A DNA stretch of 47,645 bases from Rhodospira trueperi (GTDB taxonomy: Bacteria > Pseudomonadota > Alphaproteobacteria > Rhodospirillales > Rhodospirillaceae), in the NCBI RefSeq assembly GCF_900101965.1, contig NZ_FNAP01000017.1, positions 1 through 47,645 on the forward strand. The letters are read 5' to 3'. The notes beneath the pieces are model-generated. The model saw only the letters and a list, made by a program, of their open reading frames with translations. It did not search any database and had not been told where the DNA came from. Every line of letters begins with the position of its first letter. Position 1 is the first letter of the stretch. Shown here in pieces: positions 8,710-20,700 of the stretch. A program made the position numbers and the translations under genes.

Positions 8710-9096
8710 TCAGGCCGCGCCCTGACCGTCGCCGTCCTGCTGCTGGCGGGCGATTTCCTCATGCACGGCCGCCATGTCGACGCCCTTGCCCTGAGACACC
8801 ACGTTGTCAAGGTCGCCTTCCGGCAGCGCGCCGGCCTGATTGAACAACACCACGCGATCCCGCAGGATGGCCACCGTCGGAATGGACCGCACGCCGAAGC
8901 TCTGCGCCAGTTCCGGTTCGGCCTCGACGTCCACCTTGGCGAAGGTCACATCGGAGTGCCCCTCGCTCACCTTCTCGAACGTGGGCCCGAAGCTCTTACA
9001 GGGTTCGCACCAGTCGGCCCAGAAATCCAGCACGACCATGTTGTCGGGGCGAATGACGTCTTCCAGGTTGTCCTTCGTCAGGGTGACGGTCGACAC
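8710..9096 (-). CDS. Thioredoxin-fold protein with WCEPC active site
   Basis: The 128-aa protein has a thioredoxin domain at about 5-108. The active site reads WADWCEPCK, with Glu in place of the usual Gly after the first Cys. The cis-Pro loop is SIPTV. Both redox cysteines are present, so dithiol-disulfide exchange in the cytoplasm is expected, with a shifted redox potential. The start is a GTG at 9094-9096, preceded by GAGGGAGGG; starting further upstream would add 51 atypical residues. The tail is Gln/Asp-rich. It is probably an accessory thioredoxin rather than the main TrxA. Confidence 0.85.
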   Translation of the reverse strand: MSTVTLTKDNLEDVIRPDNMVVLDFWADWCEPCKSFGPTFEKVSEGHSDVTFAKVDVEAEPELAQSFGVRSIPTVAILRDRVVLFNQAGALPEGDLDNVVSQGKGVDMAAVHEEIARQQQDGDGQGAA

Positions 9097-9425
9097 GGGA
9101 CCCTCCCTCTTCGGTTGTGGATGATCTCTGGATAAACCAAAGGGCGGACCACGATTTATGCCGTAGCCCGCCCCCTGATGTCGTACGGACACCCTGAAGG
9201 CTCCAGCGCGGCGATGCAACCCCTCGCGGCCGAAAAATCGATGGATCAAGGCACGGGCGCGCCTTCCCGGAAAATGGCTTTCTTACGCCGCCGATGGGTT
9301 TCATAGTACTCACAGCGCCTGATCCGATGACGGAGCGCGCCGTGGCGCGGAGGCCCGGCGCGAGCTTTCGCCAAAGGATCGCCGTCTGAAACGGACAGAA
9401 CATCAGGACCGGTGGAGACCCGACA
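9097..9425. promoter_or_regulatory. Divergent intergenic region, thioredoxin-like / universal stress protein
   Basis: The 329 bases separate two divergently transcribed genes and must hold both promoters. I looked for an FNR/FixK box because many universal stress proteins are oxygen-controlled. No TTGAT-N4-ATCAA site is present. Nothing else stands out. Confidence 0.45.
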
Positions 9426-10295
9426 ATGCCAGGCATCAAGACCATCCTTGCCATCGCCGGAAACGCCAAAAGCGGCACCCCAGCCATGGAGACGGCGTTC
9501 CTGATCGGCGATCAGATCGGCGCCCATGTTGAGGTTCTGCACGTCCGGGCGGATCCGGCCAGTGCCGTGCCATACGTCGGCGAGGCCATGGCCGGCGCCC
9601 TGGTCGAGGAAATGATGGCGGCCGCCGAGCGCGACGCCCAGGTGCGCGCCGACGCGACACGGGCCGCCTTTGACCGCATCGTGGAGGCGCGCGAAGCGCC
9701 GCTTCGTGACGGGCCGCCTCCGCTGGAATCGGTCACCGCCGAATGGGTCCTGCGGGATGGCAGCGAACCCGAGGAAGTGGCGACCCTGGGGCGCGTGACC
9801 GATCTGATCGTGGCCGGCCGGCCGGTTGCCGACAGCGACATGCCCTCGCTGATGACCCTGAACGCGGCCCTGATGGAGACCGGGCGTCCCGTGCTGGTGG
9901 CACCTCCGACGCCCCCGGTTAGTGTCGGCGGCACCGTGGCCATCGCCTGGAACGGATCGCCCGAGGCCGCCCGCGCGGTCCAGGGCGCCATGCCGTTCAT
10001 CGAACGGGCCGACACCGTCGCCATTCTGGCCGGAAGCGACGCCGGCACGCCGCAAAGTGCCGGTGATCTGGCCCGCCATCTGGCGTGGCACGGCGTCGAA
10101 ACGACGACGTTCGAAGTGCGCGGCCATCATGGCGACGACATCGGCAAGGCATTGCTGACGCACTGCGACCATCGCGCCGTAGATCTGCTGGTGATGGGCG
10201 CCTACACCCACAGCCGCCTGCGACAACTGATCCTGGGCGGCGTAACGCGCCATATCCTGGATCACGCCACCATTCCCGTCCTTCTGTCCCACTGA
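9426..10295 (+). CDS. Universal stress protein, two-domain (UspA family)
   Basis: The 289-aa protein is a tandem UspA-type protein. The N-terminal half (1-155) is more degenerate. The C-terminal half (165-289) keeps the family ending GAYTHSRLRQLILGGVTRHI, which forms the nucleotide-binding loop (G-x2-G-x9-G-S/T pattern, here imperfect), and VLLSH. Such proteins are cytoplasmic and help cells survive starvation, oxidative or low-oxygen stress. The start has GGTGGAG 8 bases upstream. A small gene of unknown role follows 39 bases later on the same strand. Confidence 0.9.
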   Translation: MPGIKTILAIAGNAKSGTPAMETAFLIGDQIGAHVEVLHVRADPASAVPYVGEAMAGALVEEMMAAAERDAQVRADATRAAFDRIVEAREAPLRDGPPPLESVTAEWVLRDGSEPEEVATLGRVTDLIVAGRPVADSDMPSLMTLNAALMETGRPVLVAPPTPPVSVGGTVAIAWNGSPEAARAVQGAMPFIERADTVAILAGSDAGTPQSAGDLARHLAWHGVETTTFEVRGHHGDDIGKALLTHCDHRAVDLLVMGAYTHSRLRQLILGGVTRHILDHATIPVLLSH

Positions 10296-10334
10296 CCAAC
10301 GCAACGCCGGGGAGGCCCGCCCAAGAGAGGCTCG

Positions 10335-10751
10335 ATGAGCGACGGTCCCTCACACCGATCAGACGCGGATCAGGCTGGCGCGGCGCTGGACACCATACGA
10401 CAGGCCATGGAGGCACTTGAGACCGCCGAGACATGGCCCCAGGCCCGCGACGCCCTGGAAACCGCCGGACTGACCCGCCGTCTCGGCGCCGACGGCATGC
10501 AACGCCTTGCCGACATCTGGCGCGGCCGCGTCTGCCGGAGCCTGGACGATTCGGCGTTGGCCGGGGAAATGCGGTTCTGGTCAGAGGGCGGCGACCTGCC
10601 GGCGCATCCGGATGGGTTCCGGGCGCCACTGCCGCACGATCTGGCGCAAGAGGCCATCCGGCGCGGCTGGGTCGTCTCCGCCCTGAACAGCGGCGGTTGG
10701 CTGATCTCGCCCCCGACGGGCCGCCCGATCACTCTTCCCGCGCGTCGCTGA
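10335..10751 (+). CDS. Hypothetical 138-aa protein
   Basis: I do not recognise this protein. It is soluble and largely helical by composition, with many Ala, Arg and Asp residues. Its end is Trp/Gly-rich (GWVVSALNSGGWLISPPTGR). AGAGAGG precedes the ATG by 6 bases and the codon usage matches its neighbours, so I take it as real. It follows the universal stress protein gene closely and its last 23 bases overlap, tail to tail, the response regulator gene on the other strand. Confidence 0.65.
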   Translation: MSDGPSHRSDADQAGAALDTIRQAMEALETAETWPQARDALETAGLTRRLGADGMQRLADIWRGRVCRSLDDSALAGEMRFWSEGGDLPAHPDGFRAPLPHDLAQEAIRRGWVVSALNSGGWLISPPTGRPITLPARR

Positions 10752-11265
10752 CGATCCCGGTCTCGGCCTGGGGCGAGGCTTCGCCGCCGGTTTGATCGGT
10801 TTGGGGGGCTCGGGCGGGCCGCCTGTGATCGGGCCCGAAGTCGCCTTCGGTCCGTACGAATGGCACGGGTTCGGTCATCGTCCGCTTGACGACCCTCAGA
10901 AGCTCCCGGGCACTGATCGGCTTGCCGACAACCGCATGCACACCCGCGTCCAGGGCGATCCGGACCTCCGCTGGATTCAGGTGGCCGGAGACCATGATGA
11001 TCGGCACCGTGGGGTTATGGCTGTGGGCCTCATCACGCATCATGCGTGTCACCGCCAAGCCATCCTGCGGCTTCATGACATAGTCCAGCAAGACCAGATC
11101 GATCAGGTCCTCTGCCCAGAACCGGTCAAGCGCCTCCTCGGACGTCCCAGCCTCCAAAATCTCGGTCACGCCGGCCGCCGACAGGACGGTGCGCACCACC
11201 TGACGGAAAAACGCATTGTCGTCGACGATCAGGACCCGCAAGGCGGCCCAGTCGAGCGCGGACAT
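10729..11265 (-). CDS. Single-domain response regulator (CheY-like receiver)
   Basis: The 178-aa protein has one receiver domain at about 8-130. It carries the acidic pair in IVDDNAFFR, the phospho-acceptor Asp in LVLLDYVM, the switch Ser in IIMVSGH and the conserved Lys in VVGKPIS. The tail (130-178) is disordered and charged, with no output domain. It probably relays a signal by protein-protein contact. The start at 11265 follows GGGGAGG and fits the domain boundary. No kinase gene is adjacent. Confidence 0.9.
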   Translation of the reverse strand: MSALDWAALRVLIVDDNAFFRQVVRTVLSAAGVTEILEAGTSEEALDRFWAEDLIDLVLLDYVMKPQDGLAVTRMMRDEAHSHNPTVPIIMVSGHLNPAEVRIALDAGVHAVVGKPISARELLRVVKRTMTEPVPFVRTEGDFGPDHRRPARAPQTDQTGGEASPQAETGIVSDAREE

Positions 11266-11554
11266 ACAAACCTCCCCACCGGAAACAGTTCCGGTCGAGC
11301 CCGTGCCAGCCCGAATGGAGCCCCCCCTGGCCGGCGCCCGACGGCTGGTCCGTGGGTGTGTCCTGTGACCCCTGAAACGCGGTCGGCCACGCCGTTCTCC
11401 GCTAGACGAAGTGTCGCGCAACACCCAATCACGGTCAACACGAACCGGGATCACCTTCGGCCGCCCGCCCAAGATCTTGACCCGGCCTGGGGTGCGCGCC
11501 TACAGCAGGGCCTCACCCTCGCCCCGTTTCATGAACACCGGGAGATCGCCGGTC

Positions 11555-13402
<1,848 letters not shown>

Positions 13403-13499
13403 GTCTTCTGGATCGGCCTGTCGCCTTCACGACGTTCTAAACCGAACCGCAGCGCAGGGAGCTGGCCAAGGGACAGCCGCCGAAGACCACGCGGAAGAC

Positions 13500-13524
13500 G
13501 GCGGGGGTCCTTCGGTCTCCCGCC
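13500..13524. terminator. Possible hairpin between convergent genes
   Basis: GGCGGG pairs with CCCGCC around an 11-13 base loop that contains CTTCGG. It lies between the convergent uup and GTPase genes. There is no clear T-run on either side, so its role as a terminator is uncertain. Confidence 0.35.
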
Positions 13525-13537
13525 CTACGGGTCCGGC

Positions 13538-15259
13538 TCACCGCCCGAGAAAGGACCGGCGTCGTCCCCCGTGGTCGGTCCCGTCGGTGTCCGGATCCAG
13601 CGGGAAGGACGGCGCCGGATCCGCACCGGCCGCGAACGCCGACGTGCCCGGCGGCACGCCGAGTCCAGCCCCGTTCGACGGTGACGCCGTCAGGACCTGC
13701 CCCGGAGTGATCCGTCGCTGGCCCGCTGGATTGGTGTATTCGTCGTTCAGACGCTGCACCATCTCCATACCGGTTTCGCGAATGCCCTCCAGGCGGCTCA
13801 TCACCCCCCCGCCACAGCCCACCGGCCGGCCCCGATACACCCGGGTCCAGAAGCCCGTGTTGCGACGGAACGCGTCGCGCACCCGCAGGTTCATGTTGCC
13901 CGAGGTCTCCGGCACCGACGGCGCGATGCGGGCCGCGACGGAGCCCCGCGCCCACTGGTGGCCCACCTGGAACACCGCCCACAGCCCCAGGGCCACGGCC
14001 CCCAGGCGCGCGGCGACGGGCCCGGCGTCCTGACCGGCGCCGGCAAGGGCAGCGCCAAGCCACGAGGTGGCGCCACCCAGCCAAGCCCAGGCTAGGTTGG
14101 CCGACGCCGAGCCCGAATCCGCTGTCGGCGGTGCCTCCGGCGTGCCGGCCAGCCACGCCATAGCCCCGCCCGGCCCCCCATCCACCAGGAACACCGTCCC
14201 GGCGACGAAGGCGGCCAGGACGACGGCGCCCCACGCCATGTCCCAGATCATCACCCGCTTGCGCCACCGACTCAGGTGGCTCTGAAGCTCGGGAATCACC
14301 TCGCCGTCCAACTCGTTGATGACGGTCTCCAGCATGGCCACCACCCGGTACGAGCGGCCGACTCCGATTTCGGCGATGCGGCCGTGAATCTCGCGCAGGT
14401 CGTGATCCCGCTTGGCCTCGTACCGGGCACGCAAGCCCGCATCCTCGATCACGGGCGCCACATCCAGATTGTAGATGGCATAGAACCGCCCGCTGACCAG
14501 TCCGGCCTGGGCAATGGCCCGCTGCCATGCGCCGACCACGTCGGCGGCGTTGTCCTCCTTGGCCGTGGTGTCGATCTGGTTGAGGATATAGAGGAACTTG
14601 GTCGGATCCGCGCGCCGGACGGTCTTGGACACCAGATGCTGCAAGGTATCCTGCATCGCGCCCGGTTCCGGATGGCGGGCATCGAAAAAGATGAGCACCA
14701 GGTCGGACAGGTCGATGATGTGATCGGTGATGCGTAGCGTGGAGCGGCGCTGGTCATCGGAATCGAACCCGGGGCTGTCGATCAGGATGACGCCCCAGGA
14801 GCGCGGGCTGGAGACGGTCTTGAGCTGAAGATAGGCGTCGATGCGCTTGCCCTCGCCGGGGGCGACCTTCTCGATCTCGTCGCTCATGCGGAAGAAGGGG
14901 AAGCGCGGATCGGCGTTCAGCGCCGTGCCGGGCAGCACGCGCGGCTGCTCGGATTTACCGTGACAGATGACGGTGAATTTGTCGTCCACCGCCTGATTGC
15001 CGGTGTCCTGGAGCGGAATCCCCAGATAGCTATTGATGAACGAGGACTTGCCAGCAGAGAAGGTGCCCAACACGCTGATCATCGGCCACCATGGAATGCG
15101 CGTGGCCAGGGAATCGGCGCGGTGCAGCAGCCCCATCCGGTATAGGGTCCGGTCCACCTTGCGGAACAGCGGCAGCAGCGGGACAAGGCCCGGTTGTTCC
15201 TTGCGCAGGTGGGTTTCCAGGGTGCGCAGGCGGTTGCGCAGGGAGGTGCGTTTGCTCAT
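13538..15259 (-). CDS. Dynamin-like GTPase, membrane-associated
   Basis: The 573-aa protein has a dynamin/EHD-type GTPase domain at about 58-330. The P-loop is GTFSAGKSS (65-73), the switch II motif DSPG (161-164) and the base-recognition motif NQID (227-230). Two hydrophobic segments follow, at about 350-375 and 410-450. A Pro/Gly-rich tail ends the protein. Bacterial dynamin-like proteins remodel or repair the inner membrane; the role of this one is unknown. It stands alone and converges on uup. The start at 15259 fits the helical head MSKRTSLRNR, though the ribosome site is weak. A longer start at 15280 is possible. Confidence 0.87.
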   Translation of the reverse strand: MSKRTSLRNRLRTLETHLRKEQPGLVPLLPLFRKVDRTLYRMGLLHRADSLATRIPWWPMISVLGTFSAGKSSFINSYLGIPLQDTGNQAVDDKFTVICHGKSEQPRVLPGTALNADPRFPFFRMSDEIEKVAPGEGKRIDAYLQLKTVSSPRSWGVILIDSPGFDSDDQRRSTLRITDHIIDLSDLVLIFFDARHPEPGAMQDTLQHLVSKTVRRADPTKFLYILNQIDTTAKEDNAADVVGAWQRAIAQAGLVSGRFYAIYNLDVAPVIEDAGLRARYEAKRDHDLREIHGRIAEIGVGRSYRVVAMLETVINELDGEVIPELQSHLSRWRKRVMIWDMAWGAVVLAAFVAGTVFLVDGGPGGAMAWLAGTPEAPPTADSGSASANLAWAWLGGATSWLGAALAGAGQDAGPVAARLGAVALGLWAVFQVGHQWARGSVAARIAPSVPETSGNMNLRVRDAFRRNTGFWTRVYRGRPVGCGGGVMSRLEGIRETGMEMVQRLNDEYTNPAGQRRITPGQVLTASPSNGAGLGVPPGTSAFAAGADPAPSFPLDPDTDGTDHGGRRRSFLGR

Positions 15260-15498
15260 GGGATGACACCACCGTTCCATCGCGGCGAGGGAATGCGTCC
15301 GGGCGGAGTTTAGGGACCGTTCCGAACCCTGTCCAACATCCTCGCTGGCGGGCGCCCTCAATCGTCACGTCGGCATGCGACCTCTTGCGCCATTCATCGC
15401 ACCGTCGCATTGTTGCCGGGGCTGTCCCAGCACGAGCGGTTAGGGGCGCGGCCTTTTGGTTTCGGGGGCGGACGGAATGATCGGGGGATAATGGGATA

Positions 15499-16977
15499 AT
15501 GGGATTGGCGCCATTTCCCGGACACCGGGAGCCCGTATTGGGACAGATGAACCACGTCACCGACGGAGAACCCTTCCCGGAGTCGTGGCGAGCGCCCGGA
15601 TCCACCGAAGCGATGGCTGCAGGGGATCCGACCTTTTGGACGGTCCTGGTGGTCGGGATCGAACCCGAAGTCCATGCCGTCACGGAAACGATGCTGGACA
15701 GGGCGACCTATGCGGGACAGCCCGTTCGGCTGCTGCACGCGCGCTCGGTGCTCGACGCCGAGGCCGCCCTGAGAAGCGGGGACGACATCGCGGTCATCCT
15801 GCTTGATGTCGAGATGGAAACTCAGGACACCGGTCTGCGGCTGGTGCGCACCATTCGAGAAACGCTGGGCATCGAGGATACGCGAATCGTGCTGCGCACC
15901 GGTCAACCGGGCGACGCCCCCGATGCCGATACCGTGCTGCGCTACGATATCAATGATTACCGCGCCCGCACCGAACTGACCGATGTCCGCCTGTTCAGTG
16001 TCATCGTGGCCGCCCTGCGGGCCTACGACCGCCTGCGCACCATCGCCACCCAGCGCGACGCCCTAGGACAGATGAACCAGACGCTGGAACTGCGCATCGC
16101 CGAGCGCACCCAGGAACTCCAGGACAGCGAAACCCGTCTGCGGTCCATCCTCGAAACCTCCGTGCTGCCGATCTTCATCACGGCGGCTTCCGGCGGACAG
16201 GTTCTTTACGCGAACAAGAGCGCCCATCGCCTTCTGGGCTTGGTTGAGACCCGCTGCGACGACGATATCTGGCACCGCCCGGCCGACCGCCGCGACCTGC
16301 TCAACACGGTCGGGCAGAGCGGCAGCGTTCACGATGTCGAGGCCCAGATGATCGCGGTGGACGGACACCGCTTCTGGGCGTTGATCGCAGCCGTCGCCAT
16401 GACCTTCGACGGTCAGCCCGCCGTGCTGATCTCGCTCAACGACATCTCCAGCCGCAAGGCCATGGAGGAGGAGCTCAAACGCCTCGCGGCGACCGACGCC
16501 CTCACCGGCATCGGCAACCGCCGGCAACTGATGGAACTGGGCGACCGCGAGTTGCGGCGCGCCCGCCGATATGGCGGGCCGCTGTCGGTCCTGATCCTTG
16601 ACATCGACCATTTCAAGCACATCAACGATACCCACGGGCACGCGCTCGGCGACGAAGCGCTGAAGACCATGGTGACCTGCTGCCTCCAGCAGCTTCGGGA
16701 GATCGATATCATGTGCCGGCTGGGCGGCGAGGAGTTCGTCGTGCTCATGCCGGAGACCCCGGTCAGCGCGGCGAGAACCGGCGCGGAACGGCTGCGCGAG
16801 AAAGTGGCGGCATTGAAGATTCCCCTGACGGGGGACGAAACCCTGTCCTTCACCATCAGCATCGGCCTGACCGAGCCGCACCAGAGCGACGATACGCTCG
16901 GCGACGTGCTGATGCGGGCCGACGAGGCCCTGTACGCAGCCAAGCGAGAGGGGCGCAACCGGGTTGTCGTTCGCTAG
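15499..16977 (+). CDS. REC-PAS-GGDEF diguanylate cyclase
   Basis: The protein is up to 492 aa. A receiver-like domain lies at about 47-175, a coiled coil at about 180-212, a PAS domain at about 213-325, and a GGDEF domain at about 330-490. The active site is GGEEF, and the product-inhibition site REID (RxxD) sits five residues before it. Cyclic-di-GMP synthesis with feedback control is therefore expected. The receiver keeps the acceptor Asp (ILLDVEM), but the acidic pair reads VVGIEPE and the usual Lys appears as Arg in INDYRART. An alternative ATG at 15547 has GGGACAG upstream and may be the true start. Confidence 0.92.
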   Translation: MGLAPFPGHREPVLGQMNHVTDGEPFPESWRAPGSTEAMAAGDPTFWTVLVVGIEPEVHAVTETMLDRATYAGQPVRLLHARSVLDAEAALRSGDDIAVILLDVEMETQDTGLRLVRTIRETLGIEDTRIVLRTGQPGDAPDADTVLRYDINDYRARTELTDVRLFSVIVAALRAYDRLRTIATQRDALGQMNQTLELRIAERTQELQDSETRLRSILETSVLPIFITAASGGQVLYANKSAHRLLGLVETRCDDDIWHRPADRRDLLNTVGQSGSVHDVEAQMIAVDGHRFWALIAAVAMTFDGQPAVLISLNDISSRKAMEEELKRLAATDALTGIGNRRQLMELGDRELRRARRYGGPLSVLILDIDHFKHINDTHGHALGDEALKTMVTCCLQQLREIDIMCRLGGEEFVVLMPETPVSAARTGAERLREKVAALKIPLTGDETLSFTISIGLTEPHQSDDTLGDVLMRADEALYAAKREGRNRVVVR

Positions 16978-17086
16978 CCATTCCAGCCGCCTTGGCCTTG
17001 CGCCGTCCCCCTCCGTCTCTCTCACCATTGATGAGGCCCTGAGTCGTCCGGTCCCCCCGGGTCGACTGCGCGAGACGGTGACTGAC

Positions 17087-17668
17087 ATGGTATCGGATCG
17101 CCAGCCGGAGCCCCCGCCACCACCGGTGCCAGAGGGGTTTGGCCTAGTCCGGCACGAGGGCACCCTGACATGGGCCACGTTCGCGCCGCTGTTCCACGCC
17201 GTGGGCAATCCGTGGCTGTGGCGGGATCGGTTGCTTCGGTCCCCTTCCGAGCAGGATGCGCACCTGTCCGATCCGGGCATCGTGGTCCATATCCTGCGGC
17301 GGGACACCGACGCGACGGATCTCGGCTTCTGTGAGATGGACTGTCGAGATCCGGCCGCCGGGTTCCGGGTGCTGTATTTCGGGCTGGTGCCCGAGGCCAT
17401 CGGCGGCGGACTGGGGCGGCTGCTCTTCATCCACGCCCTGCATGACGCTTGGCGGCGCGATCCGGCCTGCATCCGGCTCGACACCTGCACGCACGACCAC
17501 CCGCGAGCCGTGGCGTTCTATCAAGGCTTCGGCTTCACCGTCACCGGCCGCCGGGTGGTGGAGGCCGACGACCCCCGCCTGACCGGCCTGTTGCCGCGCG
17601 AGGCGGCGCCGCATATCCCCCTTGCACTTCTGAGCGAACGCTCGCCGACCCTGCGCACGGATCAGTGA
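17087..17668 (+). CDS. GNAT family N-acetyltransferase
   Basis: The 193-aa protein has a GNAT fold at about 30-165. The acetyl-CoA loop is seen in VPEAIGGGLGRLLFIHAL, followed by the strand-helix LDTCTHDHPRAVAFYQGFGF, where PRAVAFYQGFGF is the classic end of the fold. The substrate cannot be inferred. The ATG at 17087 was preferred to earlier in-frame starts because the N-terminus before it is unlike the family. It lies 69 bases upstream of cobN on the same strand and may share its transcript. Confidence 0.82.
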   Translation: MVSDRQPEPPPPPVPEGFGLVRHEGTLTWATFAPLFHAVGNPWLWRDRLLRSPSEQDAHLSDPGIVVHILRRDTDATDLGFCEMDCRDPAAGFRVLYFGLVPEAIGGGLGRLLFIHALHDAWRRDPACIRLDTCTHDHPRAVAFYQGFGFTVTGRRVVEADDPRLTGLLPREAAPHIPLALLSERSPTLRTDQ

Positions 17669-17737
17669 GCCGGCCATCGGCGGCGCGGCGGCGCGGCGGC
17701 GGCTTTACCCCCGCTGAAAAAGCCTTAGGTTAAGGGC

Positions 17738-20700
17738 ATGCATCTGCTCGCCGCCACGCCGGGCGTGGTCAACGACGGCAGCGAAGCCGTGGACCTGGGG
17801 CAGGACCCGGCCGACATCGTCGTCCTGACCGCCGCCGACACGGAAATCGCCTGTCTGTCGACCGCGCGCGCGCGGCTTGGCCCGGGATTGCCCGCGTTGC
17901 GGCTGGCCAACCTGACCCGGCTCGGCCACCACTACTCCGTGGACCTTTACGCGGACGCGGTGCTGTCCCGGGCCCGGCTGATCGTCGTCCGCCTGCTGGG
18001 CGGGCGGTCGTACTGGCCCCACGGGTTGGACCGCATCACCGAGGTGGCGCGGCGGACAGGCGCCCTGGTCGCCCTGCTGCCCGGCGATGCCCACCCCGAC
18101 CCCGACCCCGACCTCGCCGAACGGTCCACATTGCCCGCGTCGGACCTTCACCGGCTTTGGCAGTATCTGGTTCATGGCGGCGTGGACAACGCCGCGCACT
18201 TCCTGCGGCGCTGCGCCGACCTGCTGGGCGCGCCGGGCTTCTCCGACTGGCGCGAGCCGGCGCCGCTACCGCCGGCCGGACGCCACGGTCCGGCCCCGGC
18301 CGGCGCGCGGCCGGTCGCCGCCCTTGTCTTCTACCGCGCGTTGGCCCAGGCCGGCGACCTCGCGGTAATCGAGGCGGTGCGGGAGGCCCTGGACGCCGAG
18401 GGGCTGGATACGCTGGCAGTGTTCGTCACCAGCCTGAAGGACCCGGTGGCGGCGGCCATCCTGGGTGAGGTGCTGACCGAAACGCCGCCCGACCTGATCC
18501 TGAACCTCACCGGCTTCGCCGTCGCCACCGCCGCTAACGACCGCGCCAGCCCCTTCACCGCCCATGACGTACCGGTAATCCAGGCGGTTCTGGCCAGCGG
18601 TTCGGCCGAGATGTGGCGCGAGGGCCAGCACGGGTTGATGGCCCGCGACATCGCCATGGCCGTGACCCTGCCGGAGATGGACGGGCGCGTCTTCTCCCGG
18701 GCGATCTCGTTCAAGGGACTGCACCGCTGGGACGCGGCGTCCCAGGTGGATGTGACCGGCCATGTGCCGGAGCCCGACCGGGTCGCGTTCATCGCCGCCC
18801 TGTGCGCGCGCTGGGTCGCGCTGCGCCGCACACCGGCATCCGACCGGCGGGTAGCGATCATCCTGGCCAATTACCCCAACAAGGACGGCCGCCTGGGCAA
18901 CGGTGTGGGCCTGGACACCCCCGCCGGGACGGTGCGGGTCCTGGACGCGCTCGCCGAGGCCGGCTACCGCGTCGACAACCGGCCCGCGGACGGCGCGACG
19001 CTGATGACACATTTGCGCGCCGGCCCCACCAACGCCCTGGAGGCGCGGGGCGCGCGCGAGATCCGGGTGCTGCTGGACCTGGAACCCTACCGCGCCGCCC
19101 TGTCGCGCCTGCCGGCGGAGGCCCAAGCCGAGATCATCGACCGCTGGGGCGCGCCGGAGGATGATCCCTCGTTCCTGCCGGCGCGGGGCGGGTTCGCCCT
19201 CTCCGTGATGGTGATGGGCCATGTCGCCGTCGGCATCCAGCCGGCGCGCGGCTATCACATCGACCCGGTCAGCAGCTATCACGACCCCGCCCTGATTCCG
19301 CCCCACGGCTATCTCGCCGTCTACGTCTGGATCCGGGAGGTGTTCGGAGCACATGCCGTGGTCCACATGGGCAAGCACGGCAATCTGGAATGGCTGCCGG
19401 GCAAGAGTCTGGCCTTGTCCGCCGCCTGCTGGCCGGAGGCGGTGCTGGGGCCGATGCCCCACCTCTACCCCTTCATCGTCAACGATCCCGGCGAGGGCTC
19501 GCAGGCCAAACGCCGCGCCCAAGCGGTCATCATCGATCACCTGACGCCACCCCTGACCCGCGCGGAAAGCTATGGCCCCTTGCGCGATCTGGAACGGTTG
19601 GTGGACGAGTACCACGAAGCTGCCGGTGTCGATCCGCGCCGGTTGCGAGTCCTGCGCGAGGAAATCCTGTCCCTCGCCGAGACCAGCGGTCTGGCCGCCG
19701 ACCTGGGGCTGCCGCCGGCCCGGGAGGCCGCGTGCGACGAGGGCGCCGCCGAGGCCCTGGCCGCGCTCGACAACCACCTGTGCGAACTCAAGGAATTGCA
19801 GATCCGCGACGGTCTGCATGTGTTCGGCGTCTCACCGGACGGCGAGCAGCGGACCGATCTGCTGCTGGCGCTGGCCCGGCCGCCGCGCGGCGACCGCCCA
19901 GGCGATGCCTCGCTGATCCGCGCGCTGGCCGAAGACCTGGGCCTCGACGTCGATCCGCTGGACACCGCCGACCTGGGCCGACCCTGGACCGGGCCGCGCC
20001 CAACGGTCCTGGCGGATCTCCTCTCCGATCCCTGGCGCTCGGCCGGGGACACCGTGGAACGGCTGGAGGCGCTGGCCCGCGCCCTGGTGGCCGGCGCGGC
20101 GGCGCCGGACCCGGTTTGGACCGCCAGCCGCGCGGTGCTCGATCATGTGCGGGCGGTCCTGACCCCGGCGGTGGACGCCTGCGGCGGGCGCGAGATCGCC
20201 GGCCTGCTGGCCGGGCTGGACGGCCGCTTCGTGCCGCCCGGCCCCTCCGGGGCGCCGACCCGGGGCAAGCCGGACGTGCTGCCGACGGGCCGCAACTTCT
20301 TTTCGGTCGACGGACGGCGCGTGCCCACCCCGGCCGCCTGGACGCTGGGCTGGCGCGCGGCCACGCTGCTGATCGAGCGCCATGCCCGGGACCACGGGGA
20401 CTGGCCGCGTGCGGTAGCGTTGTCCGCCTGGGGCACGGCCAACATGCGCACGGGCGGTGACGACATCGCCCAGGCTCTGGCGCTGATGGGCGCCCGTCCC
20501 CAGTGGGAGCCGGCGTCGGGTCGCGTCGTGGGGTTCGAGATCCTGCCGCTGTCGGTGCTCGACCGCCCCCGGGTGGACGTCACGCTGCGCATTTCCGGAT
20601 TCTTCCGCGATGCCTTTCCGGCCCAGGTCGATCTGGTGGATTCGGCGGCGCGGGCCATCGCCGCGCTGGAGGACGAGCCGCCCGACCTGAACCCCCTGGC

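Noticed and set aside
9097-9425. An FNR/FixK box ahead of the universal stress protein gene
   Set aside because: The nearest match, TCGATGGATCAA near 9237, is too short and lacks the N4 spacing.
17669-17737. A cobalamin riboswitch ahead of cobN
   Set aside because: The gap is only 69 bases and contains GC repeats, without the B12-box.
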